Shown here: piece by piece, positions 17,780-24,969 of the stretch
Layout: each line of letters starts with the position of its first letter
Position numbering within the stretch: position 1 is the stretch's first letter
DNA from: WTKG01 sp963735005
GTDB taxonomy: Bacteria > Actinomycetota > Actinomycetes > Actinomycetales > Demequinaceae
Assembly (NCBI GenBank): GCA_963735005.1
Contig: CAVTJA010000006.1
Location: 62,001 to 126,000 of the forward strand
Reading direction: 5' to 3'
Length of the DNA stretch: 64,000 nt
Notes under the pieces: model-generated
Databases searched by the model: none
The model's input: only the letters and a program-made list of their open reading frames with translations
Told to the model about the DNA's origin: nothing
Program-made: the position numbers and the translations under genes

Positions 17780-18745
17780 CTACGAGCCCGAAGTCTTGGT
17801 GTCCTTGGTCGTGGCCTTTGCCGGCGCCTTCTTGGCCGCAGGCTTGGCTGCCGTTTTCTTGGCTGCCGGCTTTGCCGTGGCGGCCTTCGCCGCAGCGGGC
17901 TTGGCGGCAGCAGTCTTCTTGGCCGCCGGCTTCGCCACAGGCTTTGCCTCTTGCTTGGCCTCCGCGGGTGCGGCGTCCGTAGCCTCGGGATCTGAATCTG
18001 CCTTCGCGTGGGCGGCGCTGGTCGCCTTGGCTGACGCAGCGGCGCGCCGCTTGCCTGCCGGGCGTGACGACGCCGACTTGCCGATCTCGGGGTTCGCGGC
18101 CTCGGCAACGATGTCCTCGGCCGACTTGCGCTTGGCGGTGGCCTCGCCGTGCGGTGCGGCCGACTTGTCAGCAGCGGTGGCCTCGCCAACCTTGCGGGCC
18201 TCGCGCTCCTTGCGTGCCTCGGCCTGGGCTTCCGCCTTCTTCTTGAGCGGACCAAGCACGAGGGACATGTTGCGTCCCTCCTGGGTGGGGGCGTTCTCGA
18301 CCACCGAAAGCTCGGCAACATCCTCGGCAAGACGCTGCAACAGGCGGCGGCCCATCTCGGGGCGCGACTGCTCGCGGCCGCGGAACATGATGGTCACCTT
18401 GACCTTGTCGCCCGCCTTCAGGAAGCGGATGATGTGACCCTTTTTGGTCTCGTAGTCGTGGTCGTCAATCTTGAGGCGGAAGCGCATCTCCTTGACTTCA
18501 GTGTGCGCCTGGTTCCGCCGGGCCTCGCGGGCCTTGAGGTTGGCTTCGTACTTGAACTTGCCGAAGTCCATGAGCTTGGCGACCGGGGGGCGCTCATTCG
18601 GCGCAACCTCGACAAGGTCAAGGTCCGCTTCCTGGGCAAGCCTCAGGGCATCCTCGACCCGGACAATGCCGACCTGCTCGCCGGCGGGGCCGACTAGTCG
18701 TACTTCCGGAACGCGGATGCGCTCGTTGATTCGCGCCTCGTTGAT
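17780..18745 (-). CDS. infC: Translation initiation factor IF-3 with long Lys/Ala tail, probable ATC start
   Basis: IF-3 binds the 30S subunit and checks start-codon and initiator tRNA pairing. The family core (NEARINERIRVPEVRLVG, VAKLMDFGKFKYE, TIMFRGREQSRPE) runs to about residue 171. AAGGAG (plus-strand CTCCTT, 18751-18756) stands five bases before an ATC at 18743-18745, which falls where the family begins; no in-frame ATG, GTG or TTG is well placed, the next being an ATG at 18820 that would translate the hairpin leader. Rare start codons are established for infC in other bacteria and let IF-3 limit its own synthesis. The last 150 residues are an Ala/Lys/Pro-rich tail with PAAKKTAA-type repeats resembling histone H1. 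Confidence 0.93.
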   Translation of the reverse strand: MNEARINERIRVPEVRLVGPAGEQVGIVRVEDALRLAQEADLDLVEVAPNERPPVAKLMDFGKFKYEANLKAREARRNQAHTEVKEMRFRLKIDDHDYETKKGHIIRFLKAGDKVKVTIMFRGREQSRPEMGRRLLQRLAEDVAELSVVENAPTQEGRNMSLVLGPLKKKAEAQAEARKEREARKVGEATAADKSAAPHGEATAKRKSAEDIVAEAANPEIGKSASSRPAGKRRAAASAKATSAAHAKADSDPEATDAAPAEAKQEAKPVAKPAAKKTAAAKPAAAKAATAKPAAKKTAAKPAAKKAPAKATTKDTKTSGS

Positions 18746-18779
18746 AGGTACTCCTTGGTAGTGCGTTTCACGCCGGGCA

Positions 18780-18815
18780 AAGAAAAAGGCCCCTGCTCGG
18801 GTACGAGCAAAGGCC
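18780..18815 (-). terminator. Attenuator-like hairpin in infC leader, proximal
   Basis: Read on the minus strand: GGCC, UUU, then a stem GCUCG with loop UACC and CGAGC, AGG, GGCC, followed by UUUUUCUUU. The stem arms are 18788-18791/18812-18815 and 18795-18799/18804-18808. This is a complete Rho-independent terminator 35 bp before the infC start, which suggests attenuation of the infC-rpmI-rplT operon. Confidence 0.75.
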
Positions 18816-18818
18816 ACC

Positions 18819-18842
18819 AAAAACGGGGCACGCTAGCGCCCC
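18819..18842 (-). terminator. Attenuator-like hairpin in infC leader, distal
   Basis: Just upstream of the first hairpin, the minus strand reads GGGGC, eight loop bases, GCCCC, then GUUUUU (arms 18838-18842 and 18825-18829; T-run 18819-18823). It resembles a second terminator. Two in tandem may raise stringency or form alternative structures. Confidence 0.6.
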
Positions 18843-18879
18843 ATTTACAGACCCTGGCCCATCATGTGGCCCGAGGGTG

Positions 18880-18916
18880 GGAGGTGACCTCCACTTGTAC
18901 GCGGCGAAACCGCCGC
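18880..18916. promoter_or_regulatory. Two palindromes between infC and DUF1844 gene
   Basis: GGAGG-TGA-CCTCC at 18880-18892 and GCGGCG-AAAC-CGCCGC at 18901-18916 are perfect inverted repeats in the divergent 195-bp intergenic region. They may be further hairpins of the infC leader RNA (they lie upstream of the attenuator hairpins) or a protein-binding operator for the divergent promoters. No convincing -10/-35 pair was found here. Confidence 0.4.
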
Positions 18917-18940
18917 CGTTCAGTACGCAAGAATAGCACC

Positions 18941-19318
18941 ATGACCGACAACACCGAGAGCGAAAGCGCCAGCGAGCGCCAGCGCCGGCTCGAAGCGGAC
19001 TCCGCCACCCGCGAGTTGGCCGACGTCAACGCGGTCGAACTGATCACCACTGTAGGCGTCCATCTGCTGAGCGCCGCCGCGCTGCGCTGCGGCCTTGCGG
19101 AAGAGGGCGAGGCCCACAAGGACCTCGACGAGGCTCGCAAACTTATCAACGCGCTCGCCGGACTTGTCACCGCGGCGGCGCCGGACCTAGGCGATACGCA
19201 CGCTCGCGCCTTGCGAGACGGACTCCGAAGCGTACAGTTGGCATTCCGGGAGGCTTCGCTCGTCCCGGACGCGCCAGGAGAGGGTCCTGGCGAGAAGTAC
19301 ACGGGGGCAGTGTCGTGA
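18941..19318 (+). CDS. DUF1844 domain-containing protein
   Basis: A 125-residue soluble protein starting at the ATG at 18941; upstream in-frame starts lie in the infC leader. The helical middle (RELADVNAVELITTVGVHLL, DLDEARKLINALAGLV) matches the DUF1844 family, which is common in actinobacteria beside infC. Its function is not established. Its stop overlaps the start of the next gene by four bases, which suggests coupling to the following protease/coiled-coil cluster, although family context says it belongs to the backbone. Confidence 0.88.
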   Translation: MTDNTESESASERQRRLEADSATRELADVNAVELITTVGVHLLSAAALRCGLAEEGEAHKDLDEARKLINALAGLVTAAAPDLGDTHARALRDGLRSVQLAFREASLVPDAPGEGPGEKYTGAVS

Positions 19319-20001
19319 GTACCGGTTACGAACCACCTAACGGCGGCGAGCAGCGGCCTGACGCGCAAACGGACCAGATCTTCAGGCCCAGCACCGGCGC
19401 ACACACGTTGCGTCAGCGCGCCAACGAAGAAACCACGCTGCTCACGCCGGTGTCCGACAAGACCGGCGCGCTGGACCGCCTGCCCATCTCGATGCGCAAG
19501 CGCCTCATTGTTACCGCGGGCGCCGCGGCCGGGGTCGCGCTCATCCTGCTGGGCCTGACGATCTACCTATGGATCTCCACGAACCAGTGGCAGCAGCGAT
19601 CCAGCGACCTTGAAGACGCGGCGTACAAGATCGGCGATCAGCTGGCCGAGGAGCAGTCCGTGGTCGTCACCAAGCAACAGGAGCTCGACCTCACGCGAGA
19701 ACAACTCAAGACCGCGCAGGACCGCCTGCTCGAACTCGCCGGAGAGAAGGCGCAACAGGCGGACACCGCGGCAGCTGCCGAGGAGCGCCTGGCGACGCTC
19801 GAGAAGCTCGCCAGCGTGGGCGGCTCCGTGTCGCTCGCGCTCACCCGGTGCGCCAACGAGCAGGAGTCGCTCGTGGGCTTCCTCAAGGACCCAGGCGCAT
19901 ACGACGCCCAGGAGCTCGCCGACTACGAAGACAGCGTGGCGCAACTGTGCAAGGACGCCAAGGACGCGGCCACCGAGTACCAGAAACAGTTGGTCAAGTA
20001 G
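19315..20001 (+). CDS. Membrane-anchored coiled-coil protein 1 with paired-cysteine C-terminal domain
   Basis: A 228-residue protein from the GTG at 19315. A cytoplasmic N-terminus of about 62 residues holds a Thr-rich stretch (EETTLLTP). A membrane span follows at 64-87, an extracellular coiled coil at about 95-165 (QQELDLTREQLKTAQDRLLEL) and a C-terminal domain with Cys179 and Cys212. The 33-residue cysteine spacing and the YEDSV motif between them recur in the protein at 21398-21931 (Cys126 and Cys159, YEDDV). The stop overlaps the start of the protease gene by one base, so the pair is probably translated together. No named family is recognised. Confidence 0.7.
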   Translation: MSTGYEPPNGGEQRPDAQTDQIFRPSTGAHTLRQRANEETTLLTPVSDKTGALDRLPISMRKRLIVTAGAAAGVALILLGLTIYLWISTNQWQQRSSDLEDAAYKIGDQLAEEQSVVVTKQQELDLTREQLKTAQDRLLELAGEKAQQADTAAAAEERLATLEKLASVGGSVSLALTRCANEQESLVGFLKDPGAYDAQELADYEDSVAQLCKDAKDAATEYQKQLVK

Positions 20002-20735
20002 TGCGTCGCCGCGTCGGCGTGGCACTAGCCGCGCTTACCCTCTCCGTAGCGGGAGTCTCCGCGTGCGGGGTCCTTCCAGCGCTACCCGAGCCCCTGCCGT
20101 CGGACTTTGTGCCCGAGCCCACGGTGTCCCCGGGCCAAGCCGCCGCAGCGCTCTCGCCGGACGGGTTCGCGGTGGCCCAGCGGATGACCGTGCGGGTGCG
20201 CAACGTCGGCTGCGGGTTCCTCGCCACCGGCACGGGCTTCGCCGTTGACGAGCACACGCTCGTGACGAACGCGCACGTGGTGGCGAACTCGCGCCGGCTC
20301 GAGCTGTCGACCTACGACGGGCGGACGTTCGAGGTGACGGCCTCGCAGCGCACCACGATCGCCGACCTCGCCATCCTCCACGTCGAGGAGCCGCTCGATG
20401 CGTTCTCGATCTTGGCGCTGGAGGACCCGGCGCTCGGCGACGCGATCACCGTCGTCGGCTACCCAGGCGGCGGGCGGCTCACGACCACCTCTGGCGTCGT
20501 GCTCGGTGAGACCCAGGACCCGCTCGACGGCGGCGCTGGCACGGTGCTTGGCACATCGGCGGTGGTGGAACCCGGCTCGTCGGGGTCCCCCGTTCTCAAC
20601 GCGGACGGCCAGGTGGTTGGCGTGATCTACGCGAAGAACGACGCCGACCAGAGCTTCATGATCCCGATCTCCGTGCTCAACACGCTGCTCCAGCAGCCGA
20701 AGCTGCTCAGTCCCGATTCCTCCGACTGCAGCTAG
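20001..20735 (+). CDS. Trypsin-fold serine protease lipoprotein 1
   Basis: A 244-residue secreted lipoprotein beginning with GTG. The signal peptide ends in VSAC (lipidated Cys22). The chymotrypsin-fold domain has the full catalytic triad: His92 in NAHVV, Asp122 in TIADLAIL and Ser194 in PGSSGSPV. Cys71 near the start of the domain and Cys243 at the C-terminus could form a disulphide closing the domain. The protease probably sits on the outer face of the membrane beside the coiled-coil protein encoded just upstream. It is a paralogue of the protein at 21931-22665, which has the same length. Confidence 0.88.
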   Translation: MRRRVGVALAALTLSVAGVSACGVLPALPEPLPSDFVPEPTVSPGQAAAALSPDGFAVAQRMTVRVRNVGCGFLATGTGFAVDEHTLVTNAHVVANSRRLELSTYDGRTFEVTASQRTTIADLAILHVEEPLDAFSILALEDPALGDAITVVGYPGGGRLTTTSGVVLGETQDPLDGGAGTVLGTSAVVEPGSSGSPVLNADGQVVGVIYAKNDADQSFMIPISVLNTLLQQPKLLSPDSSDCS

Positions 20736-20825
20736 CGGGCTTCGCCACTTCAGCGCGCGAGACGTCCGGAGACCCGGTACCTTGGAGGCACACCGGGCGC
20801 AGGGCACGGTGCGTAGGGAGATGCG

Positions 20826-21401
20826 GTGACGGAATTTAGCCCGCGGTTTGAGCCGCAACCCGACGGTGCGAAGGCACCCAATCCACCGGCACAGGCAAAC
20901 GCGCAGTTGCCTCCAACCAGCCCGCCCCCGGCTCCCCCCGAGCCACCCGCGGAGCGGCGCCCGCGCGCGCTGAAGATCGTGCTCGGCATTTTCGCTGGCC
21001 TACTCGCGATCGCGATGGTCGGCGCCAACGTGTGGATGTCCTCTGCCATCGACGACGCCAAGACCCGCTCAGAAGACGCGCTGAAGGCCGCGGAGTCGGT
21101 CGGGGCCGACCTCGCCGCCGCCAAGACCAAGTCCGCAGAGCTGCAGGCGGCGGTAGACGTGTTGCAGGACCAGGTCACGCATGCGACGGAGCTCAAGACC
21201 ACGCTCGACGCCGACATCGCCACGGAGACCACGTTGACCGACTCCTGGCGCGACGTCACCACCCAGCTGGTGGCGTGCGACAAGGCCCGCAAGAAGGTCA
21301 TTGACAACATCCACCACGGCGGCTCGACCTCAGAGTCGAGCGCCGACAAGACGTGCAACGCTGCGTTGGCCGCGTACAAGAAGCAGAAGGGCAAGTCATG
21401 A
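20826..21401 (+). CDS. Membrane-anchored coiled-coil protein 2 with proline-rich cytoplasmic tail
   Basis: A 191-residue protein from the GTG at 20826 (AGGGAG six bases upstream). The cytoplasmic tail (residues 1-47) is Pro/Ala-rich; the membrane span is at about 49-72; a helical coiled coil follows (residues 75-135). The end has Cys151 and Cys177, a pair with a shorter spacing than in the two related proteins nearby. It opens the second module, 90 bp after the first protease gene, and its ATGA overlap with the next gene suggests coupling. Confidence 0.65.
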   Translation: MTEFSPRFEPQPDGAKAPNPPAQANAQLPPTSPPPAPPEPPAERRPRALKIVLGIFAGLLAIAMVGANVWMSSAIDDAKTRSEDALKAAESVGADLAAAKTKSAELQAAVDVLQDQVTHATELKTTLDADIATETTLTDSWRDVTTQLVACDKARKKVIDNIHHGGSTSESSADKTCNAALAAYKKQKGKS

Positions 21402-21931
21402 GCGCGCCGTCACAGGGCTACACGAGCGACGACCGGTTCGTGGAAGTCAAGGAGCGCCGCAGCCGCGCCGCGACGTGGATAACCATCGTGGTGATCGTGT
21501 TGCTCGTCGCGCTCGCGGGCGTGACCGGATACATGGGCCTCACCATGACCAAGTGGACCAGCCATGCCGAAGAGCTCGAGGCGACCGTCGAGTCGCTCAA
21601 GACTGACCTCGCCAACGAGCAGGCCCATGCGGACGACCTCGACGCCGAGCGCCTCCAGGTGATCGAAGATGGCAAGGCCTCGCGCGCCGACGTCAGCACC
21701 GCCGCAAACGACAAGGCGCACCAGCAGGACTACCAGGGCCTCTACTCCGACGGAGCGTTTGCGATGTCCAAGTGCGCCAAGGAACGGGTCACCCAGATCG
21801 GCTACGTACGCAACGCCTACAAATACGTGCCGTCCAGCCTGGCGTCGTACGAGGACGACGTTGACTCGTACTGCGCCAAGGTGATCAAGTCCATCAAAAA
21901 GATTGGCACAGACGACGAGGGGGACTCCTGA
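21398..21931 (+). CDS. Membrane-anchored coiled-coil protein 3 with paired-cysteine C-terminal domain
   Basis: A 177-residue protein from the ATG at 21398; an in-frame start at 21353 lies inside the previous gene. It has a 25-residue cytoplasmic tail, a membrane span at about 26-50, a coiled coil (EELEATVESLKTDLANEQ) and a C-terminal domain with Cys126 and Cys159 around YEDDV. The cysteine spacing and YED motif match the protein at 19315. Its stop overlaps the second protease start by one base (TGATG). Confidence 0.7.
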   Translation: MSAPSQGYTSDDRFVEVKERRSRAATWITIVVIVLLVALAGVTGYMGLTMTKWTSHAEELEATVESLKTDLANEQAHADDLDAERLQVIEDGKASRADVSTAANDKAHQQDYQGLYSDGAFAMSKCAKERVTQIGYVRNAYKYVPSSLASYEDDVDSYCAKVIKSIKKIGTDDEGDS

Positions 21932-22665
21932 TGCGCACCCGACAAGCGGTAGCCGCCGCCACCCTGGCGCTCGTCCTCGCGGGTTGCGGCGCGGTGCCTT
22001 CCGCGCCGGAATTCACGCCGCTGGACTTCGTACCGAGCCCGTCGCCCAGGCCCCTGGCCAACAGCCAGCTTGAGAACCCGTACGGTTTCACCGAGGGCGA
22101 GCGCGCGGCGTTCCGCATCCGCAACAACGCGTGCAAGTTCTTCGGCACCGGCTCGGGCTTCGCGATCGACGCCCACACGATCATCACCAACAAGCACGTC
22201 ATCGAGAAGCCGTACCACCTCGAGGTGACCGGTCATGATGGCCGCGACATCACCGTCGAGAGCTCAACCGTGAGCAACACCGCAGACATCGGCATCATCA
22301 CGACGGTCGAGGCGCTCGACGTCTGGGTCGACCTGTCCCCTGTCGACGCCAAACAGGGCGACTCCGTGACCGTCACCGGCTACCCGCTCGGCGACGAGCT
22401 GACCGACACCACGGGCTACGTGCTCTCGCGAGGGCGGGACGTACTCGGGGGCAACGCGAAATTCGTGTGGGAGCTCAGCGCCGCCGGCGAGCCCGGCTCC
22501 TCCGGCTCCGCCGTCTACAACAAGGACGGTGTCGTGGTGGGAGTGCTGTACGCCAAGGACAAGGAAAAGTACGGCACAAGTACCTACATGATCCCGGTGT
22601 CGATCCTGCACCAGATCCTCGACGACGACAGCCTCCAGAAGAACAACAAGAAGGCCTGCAAGTAG
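21931..22665 (+). CDS. Trypsin-fold serine protease lipoprotein 2
   Basis: A 244-residue lipoprotein with lipobox VLAGC (Cys19) after a short signal peptide. The triad is His89 (TNKHVI), Asp119 (NTADIGII) and Ser191 (EPGSSGSAV). Cys68 and Cys243 sit in the same places as in the first protease, at equal total length, so the two are clearly duplicated. The residues lining the substrate pocket have diverged, which suggests different cleavage targets. It closes the plus-strand cluster and runs toward the sseB-like gene with 18 bp between the stop codons. Confidence 0.88.
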   Translation: MRTRQAVAAATLALVLAGCGAVPSAPEFTPLDFVPSPSPRPLANSQLENPYGFTEGERAAFRIRNNACKFFGTGSGFAIDAHTIITNKHVIEKPYHLEVTGHDGRDITVESSTVSNTADIGIITTVEALDVWVDLSPVDAKQGDSVTVTGYPLGDELTDTTGYVLSRGRDVLGGNAKFVWELSAAGEPGSSGSAVYNKDGVVVGVLYAKDKEKYGTSTYMIPVSILHQILDDDSLQKNNKKACK

Positions 22666-22683
22666 CCCGCAGGCGCGCGGCGC

Positions 22684-23424
22684 CTAGTCGGGCGGGAGCG
22701 TGAGCCGCAGCTGGATGCTGTCCACGCGCTCCGCGACGATGTCGAGCGCCGCGAACTGAGCCTGCAGCGCGCCTGTGACCTCGTCGAGCTGGGCGGCACT
22801 GAGGCCCGGTTCGACGATCGCCACGATCGCGACCTCGGCCGAGTCGCCGGGCTCCGCCCACGCGCGGACGACGCCCTCGACCGTCGCGCCCGCCTGAGCG
22901 ATCGCCGTCGCGATCTCGGAATCCACCGCGCCATCGACGATGGCGGGGCGCCACGCCTGACCCTGCGCGAGGCTCCACACGGCGGGGCGCGGGATCACCT
23001 CGGTCTCGGCGCCAGGGTTGATGACGAGCACCGACCATCCCTCGGAGACGGCTGCGAGCGCTGCACGGGGGCCCTCGGCGGGAACCGGCCGGGCGTCGGG
23101 CCGCCAGGCTGACATCGCGGCGACGTCCGTGAATACCGGGAGCGCCGCGCGGCCGTCGGGAAGCTCGATCGCGACTACGCCGGTGGACGCCACATGGTCC
23201 TGCTCGACGCCGTGCTTGCCCATGTGCCGCTCCTCGCCGGAAGCCAACAACGGGACCAAGACGCGCGCGTACGCGAGGGCGTCCACGACGTCGGCCAGGG
23301 GGGCCTTGCCCGCGCCATGGCGGATAAGCGCCTGCGCCAGCCGCGCGTCGGCCTCGCCGTCGTCATCCGCGAACGGGTTGTCCGGGAGGTCCTTGAGCGG
23401 CTCGTCGCTGGCGTCGTCGGCCAT
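22684..23424 (-). CDS. SseB family protein
   Basis: A 246-residue soluble protein with an SseB N-terminal domain in its first 150 residues (DALAYARVLVPLLASG, LPVFTDVAAMSAW, VLVINPGAE) and a second alpha/beta half. Its role in actinobacteria is not established; the name comes from a Salmonella secretion protein but the family is wider. It is the last gene of the his cluster here, starting 1 bp after the hisA stop, in the usual actinobacterial order. Confidence 0.82.
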   Translation of the reverse strand: MADDASDEPLKDLPDNPFADDDGEADARLAQALIRHGAGKAPLADVVDALAYARVLVPLLASGEERHMGKHGVEQDHVASTGVVAIELPDGRAALPVFTDVAAMSAWRPDARPVPAEGPRAALAAVSEGWSVLVINPGAETEVIPRPAVWSLAQGQAWRPAIVDGAVDSEIATAIAQAGATVEGVVRAWAEPGDSAEVAIVAIVEPGLSAAQLDEVTGALQAQFAALDIVAERVDSIQLRLTLPPD

Positions 23425-23425
23425 G

Positions 23426-24169
23426 TCAGGCCCCGGGGCGGCCCGCGACGTCGAGCGCCTCGGGGAGCGTGAAGTTGCCGTTGTACAGCGCCTTGCCCAC
23501 GATCGCGCCCTCGACGCCCTGAGGCACCAGCGTGCGCAGCGCGGCGATGTCCTCGAGCGAGCTCACTCCCCCGCTGGCCACGACGGGCGCGCTGGTCGCG
23601 GCACACACCTGCGACAGCAGCTCAAGGTTGGGGCCCGACAGCATGCCGTCCTTCTTGACGTCGGTGACGACGTAGCGGGCGCAGCCGGCGGCGTCGAGGC
23701 GCGCGAGCACCTCCCACAGGTCTCCGCCGTCCTGCGTCCAGCCGCGGGCGGCGAGCGTGGTGCCGCGCACGTCGAGGCCCACGGCCACGCGGTCGCCATA
23801 ACGGTCAATGGCCGATGCGGTCCACTCCGGGTCCTCAAGGGCGGCGGTGCCGAGGTTCACGCGGCGGCAGCCGGTGGCCATGGCGCGCTCGAGCGACTCG
23901 TCGTCGCGGATGCCGCCTGACATCTCGACTTGGGTGTCGAGCGCGGCCACCACGCTCGCGAGGAGCTCCGCGTTCGAGCCCTTGCCGAACGCCGCGTCGA
24001 GGTCCACCAGGTGGATCCACTCGGCGCCACCGCGCTGCCAGTCGAGCGCCGCGGCGAGCGGGTCGCCGTAGCTGGTCTCGCTGCCGAGCTCGCCCTGGAC
24101 AAGGCGCACTGCCTGGCCGTCGGCAACGTCGACTGCGGGCAGCAGCTCAAGGCGGGGGGTGTCGGTCAC
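23426..24169 (-). CDS. hisA: Phosphoribosyl isomerase A (HisA/PriA type)
   Basis: A 247-residue TIM barrel isomerising ProFAR to PRFAR in histidine synthesis; actinobacterial PriA enzymes also do the TrpF step of tryptophan synthesis. PriA-like signs are QGELGSETSYGDPL and WIHLVDLDAAFGKGSN, with the catalytic Asp in LLPAVDVADGQAVRL and a second in YVVTDVKKDGMLSGPN. The GTG at 24169 has GAAGGAG upstream. It lies downstream of hisH; hisF is not in the window. Confidence 0.95.
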   Translation of the reverse strand: MTDTPRLELLPAVDVADGQAVRLVQGELGSETSYGDPLAAALDWQRGGAEWIHLVDLDAAFGKGSNAELLASVVAALDTQVEMSGGIRDDESLERAMATGCRRVNLGTAALEDPEWTASAIDRYGDRVAVGLDVRGTTLAARGWTQDGGDLWEVLARLDAAGCARYVVTDVKKDGMLSGPNLELLSQVCAATSAPVVASGGVSSLEDIAALRTLVPQGVEGAIVGKALYNGNFTLPEALDVAGRPGA

Positions 24170-24236
24170 GCGGGATCTCCTTCGTAGTCGGCGCCCCAAG
24201 GGTACAAGGCGCCGAGCGTCGCGGCGGCAATCCGCC

Positions 24237-24893
24237 TCACAGCGTCCCCACCCAGTTGCGGAGCAGCTGCAGCCCAGCGTCACCCGACTTCTCGGGGTGG
24301 AACTGCGTCGCGCACAGCGGGCCGTTCTCGACAGCCGCGACGAACCGCTCAGGCGCGGCGTCCGTCCCGGCGTTTGACCACGTTACCAACGGCGGCGCGA
24401 GCCTTCCCGTGTCCTCCGTGACGCCGAGCGCGAAGGAGCGCGCCGCGTAGGAGTGCACAAAATAGAAGCGCTCGGACTCGATTCCAGCGAACAGCCGCGA
24501 ACCGGGGGGCGGCTCGACGGCGGCCCAGCCCATGTTCGGAACCACCGGGGACTCAAGCTTGTCGACGACGCCAGGCCACTGGTTGAGGCCCGGGGTGTCG
24601 CTGCCGTGCTCCACGCCATGCTCGAACATCACCTGCGCGCCCACGCAGATTCCCAGCACGGGACGCCCGCCCGCGAGCCGGCGTTCGACGATCTGGTCGC
24701 CCCGGACGGCCCGCAGGCCCTCCATCACGGCCGCGAACGCGCCCACGCCGGGAACGATCAGGCCGTCGGCGTTTTCGGCCACTTGGCGGTCGGCGGTGAG
24801 CACCACGCTGGCCCCGACCTCCTCGGCCGCGCGTACCGCACTCCGGACATTTCCGAAGCCGTAGTCGAGCACGCACACAAGGGGACCAATCAC
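24237..24893 (-). CDS. hisH: Imidazole glycerol phosphate synthase subunit HisH
   Basis: A 218-residue class I glutamine amidotransferase that feeds ammonia to HisF. The catalytic Cys is in PVLGICVGAQVMFEHG, and the His and Glu in ATQFHPEKSGDAG. The start is the GTG at 24893 (VIGPLVCVLDYGFGN). It is separated from hisB by a protein of unknown function and an opposite-strand membrane protein gene, so the his operon is interrupted here and hisH probably needs its own promoter. Confidence 0.96.
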   Translation of the reverse strand: MIGPLVCVLDYGFGNVRSAVRAAEEVGASVVLTADRQVAENADGLIVPGVGAFAAVMEGLRAVRGDQIVERRLAGGRPVLGICVGAQVMFEHGVEHGSDTPGLNQWPGVVDKLESPVVPNMGWAAVEPPPGSRLFAGIESERFYFVHSYAARSFALGVTEDTGRLAPPLVTWSNAGTDAAPERFVAAVENGPLCATQFHPEKSGDAGLQLLRNWVGTL

Positions 24894-24969
24894 GTGACGA
24901 TCTTATCGGCGCCCTGGCCACGCTCCCGCCCCACTGCTAACGTCGTCCCAACGGCCTCGGGAGGGCACC

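Noticed and set aside
22666..22683. Terminator between the second protease gene and the sseB-like gene
   Set aside because: The convergent gap is only 18 bp and GC-rich, without a clear stem or T-run.
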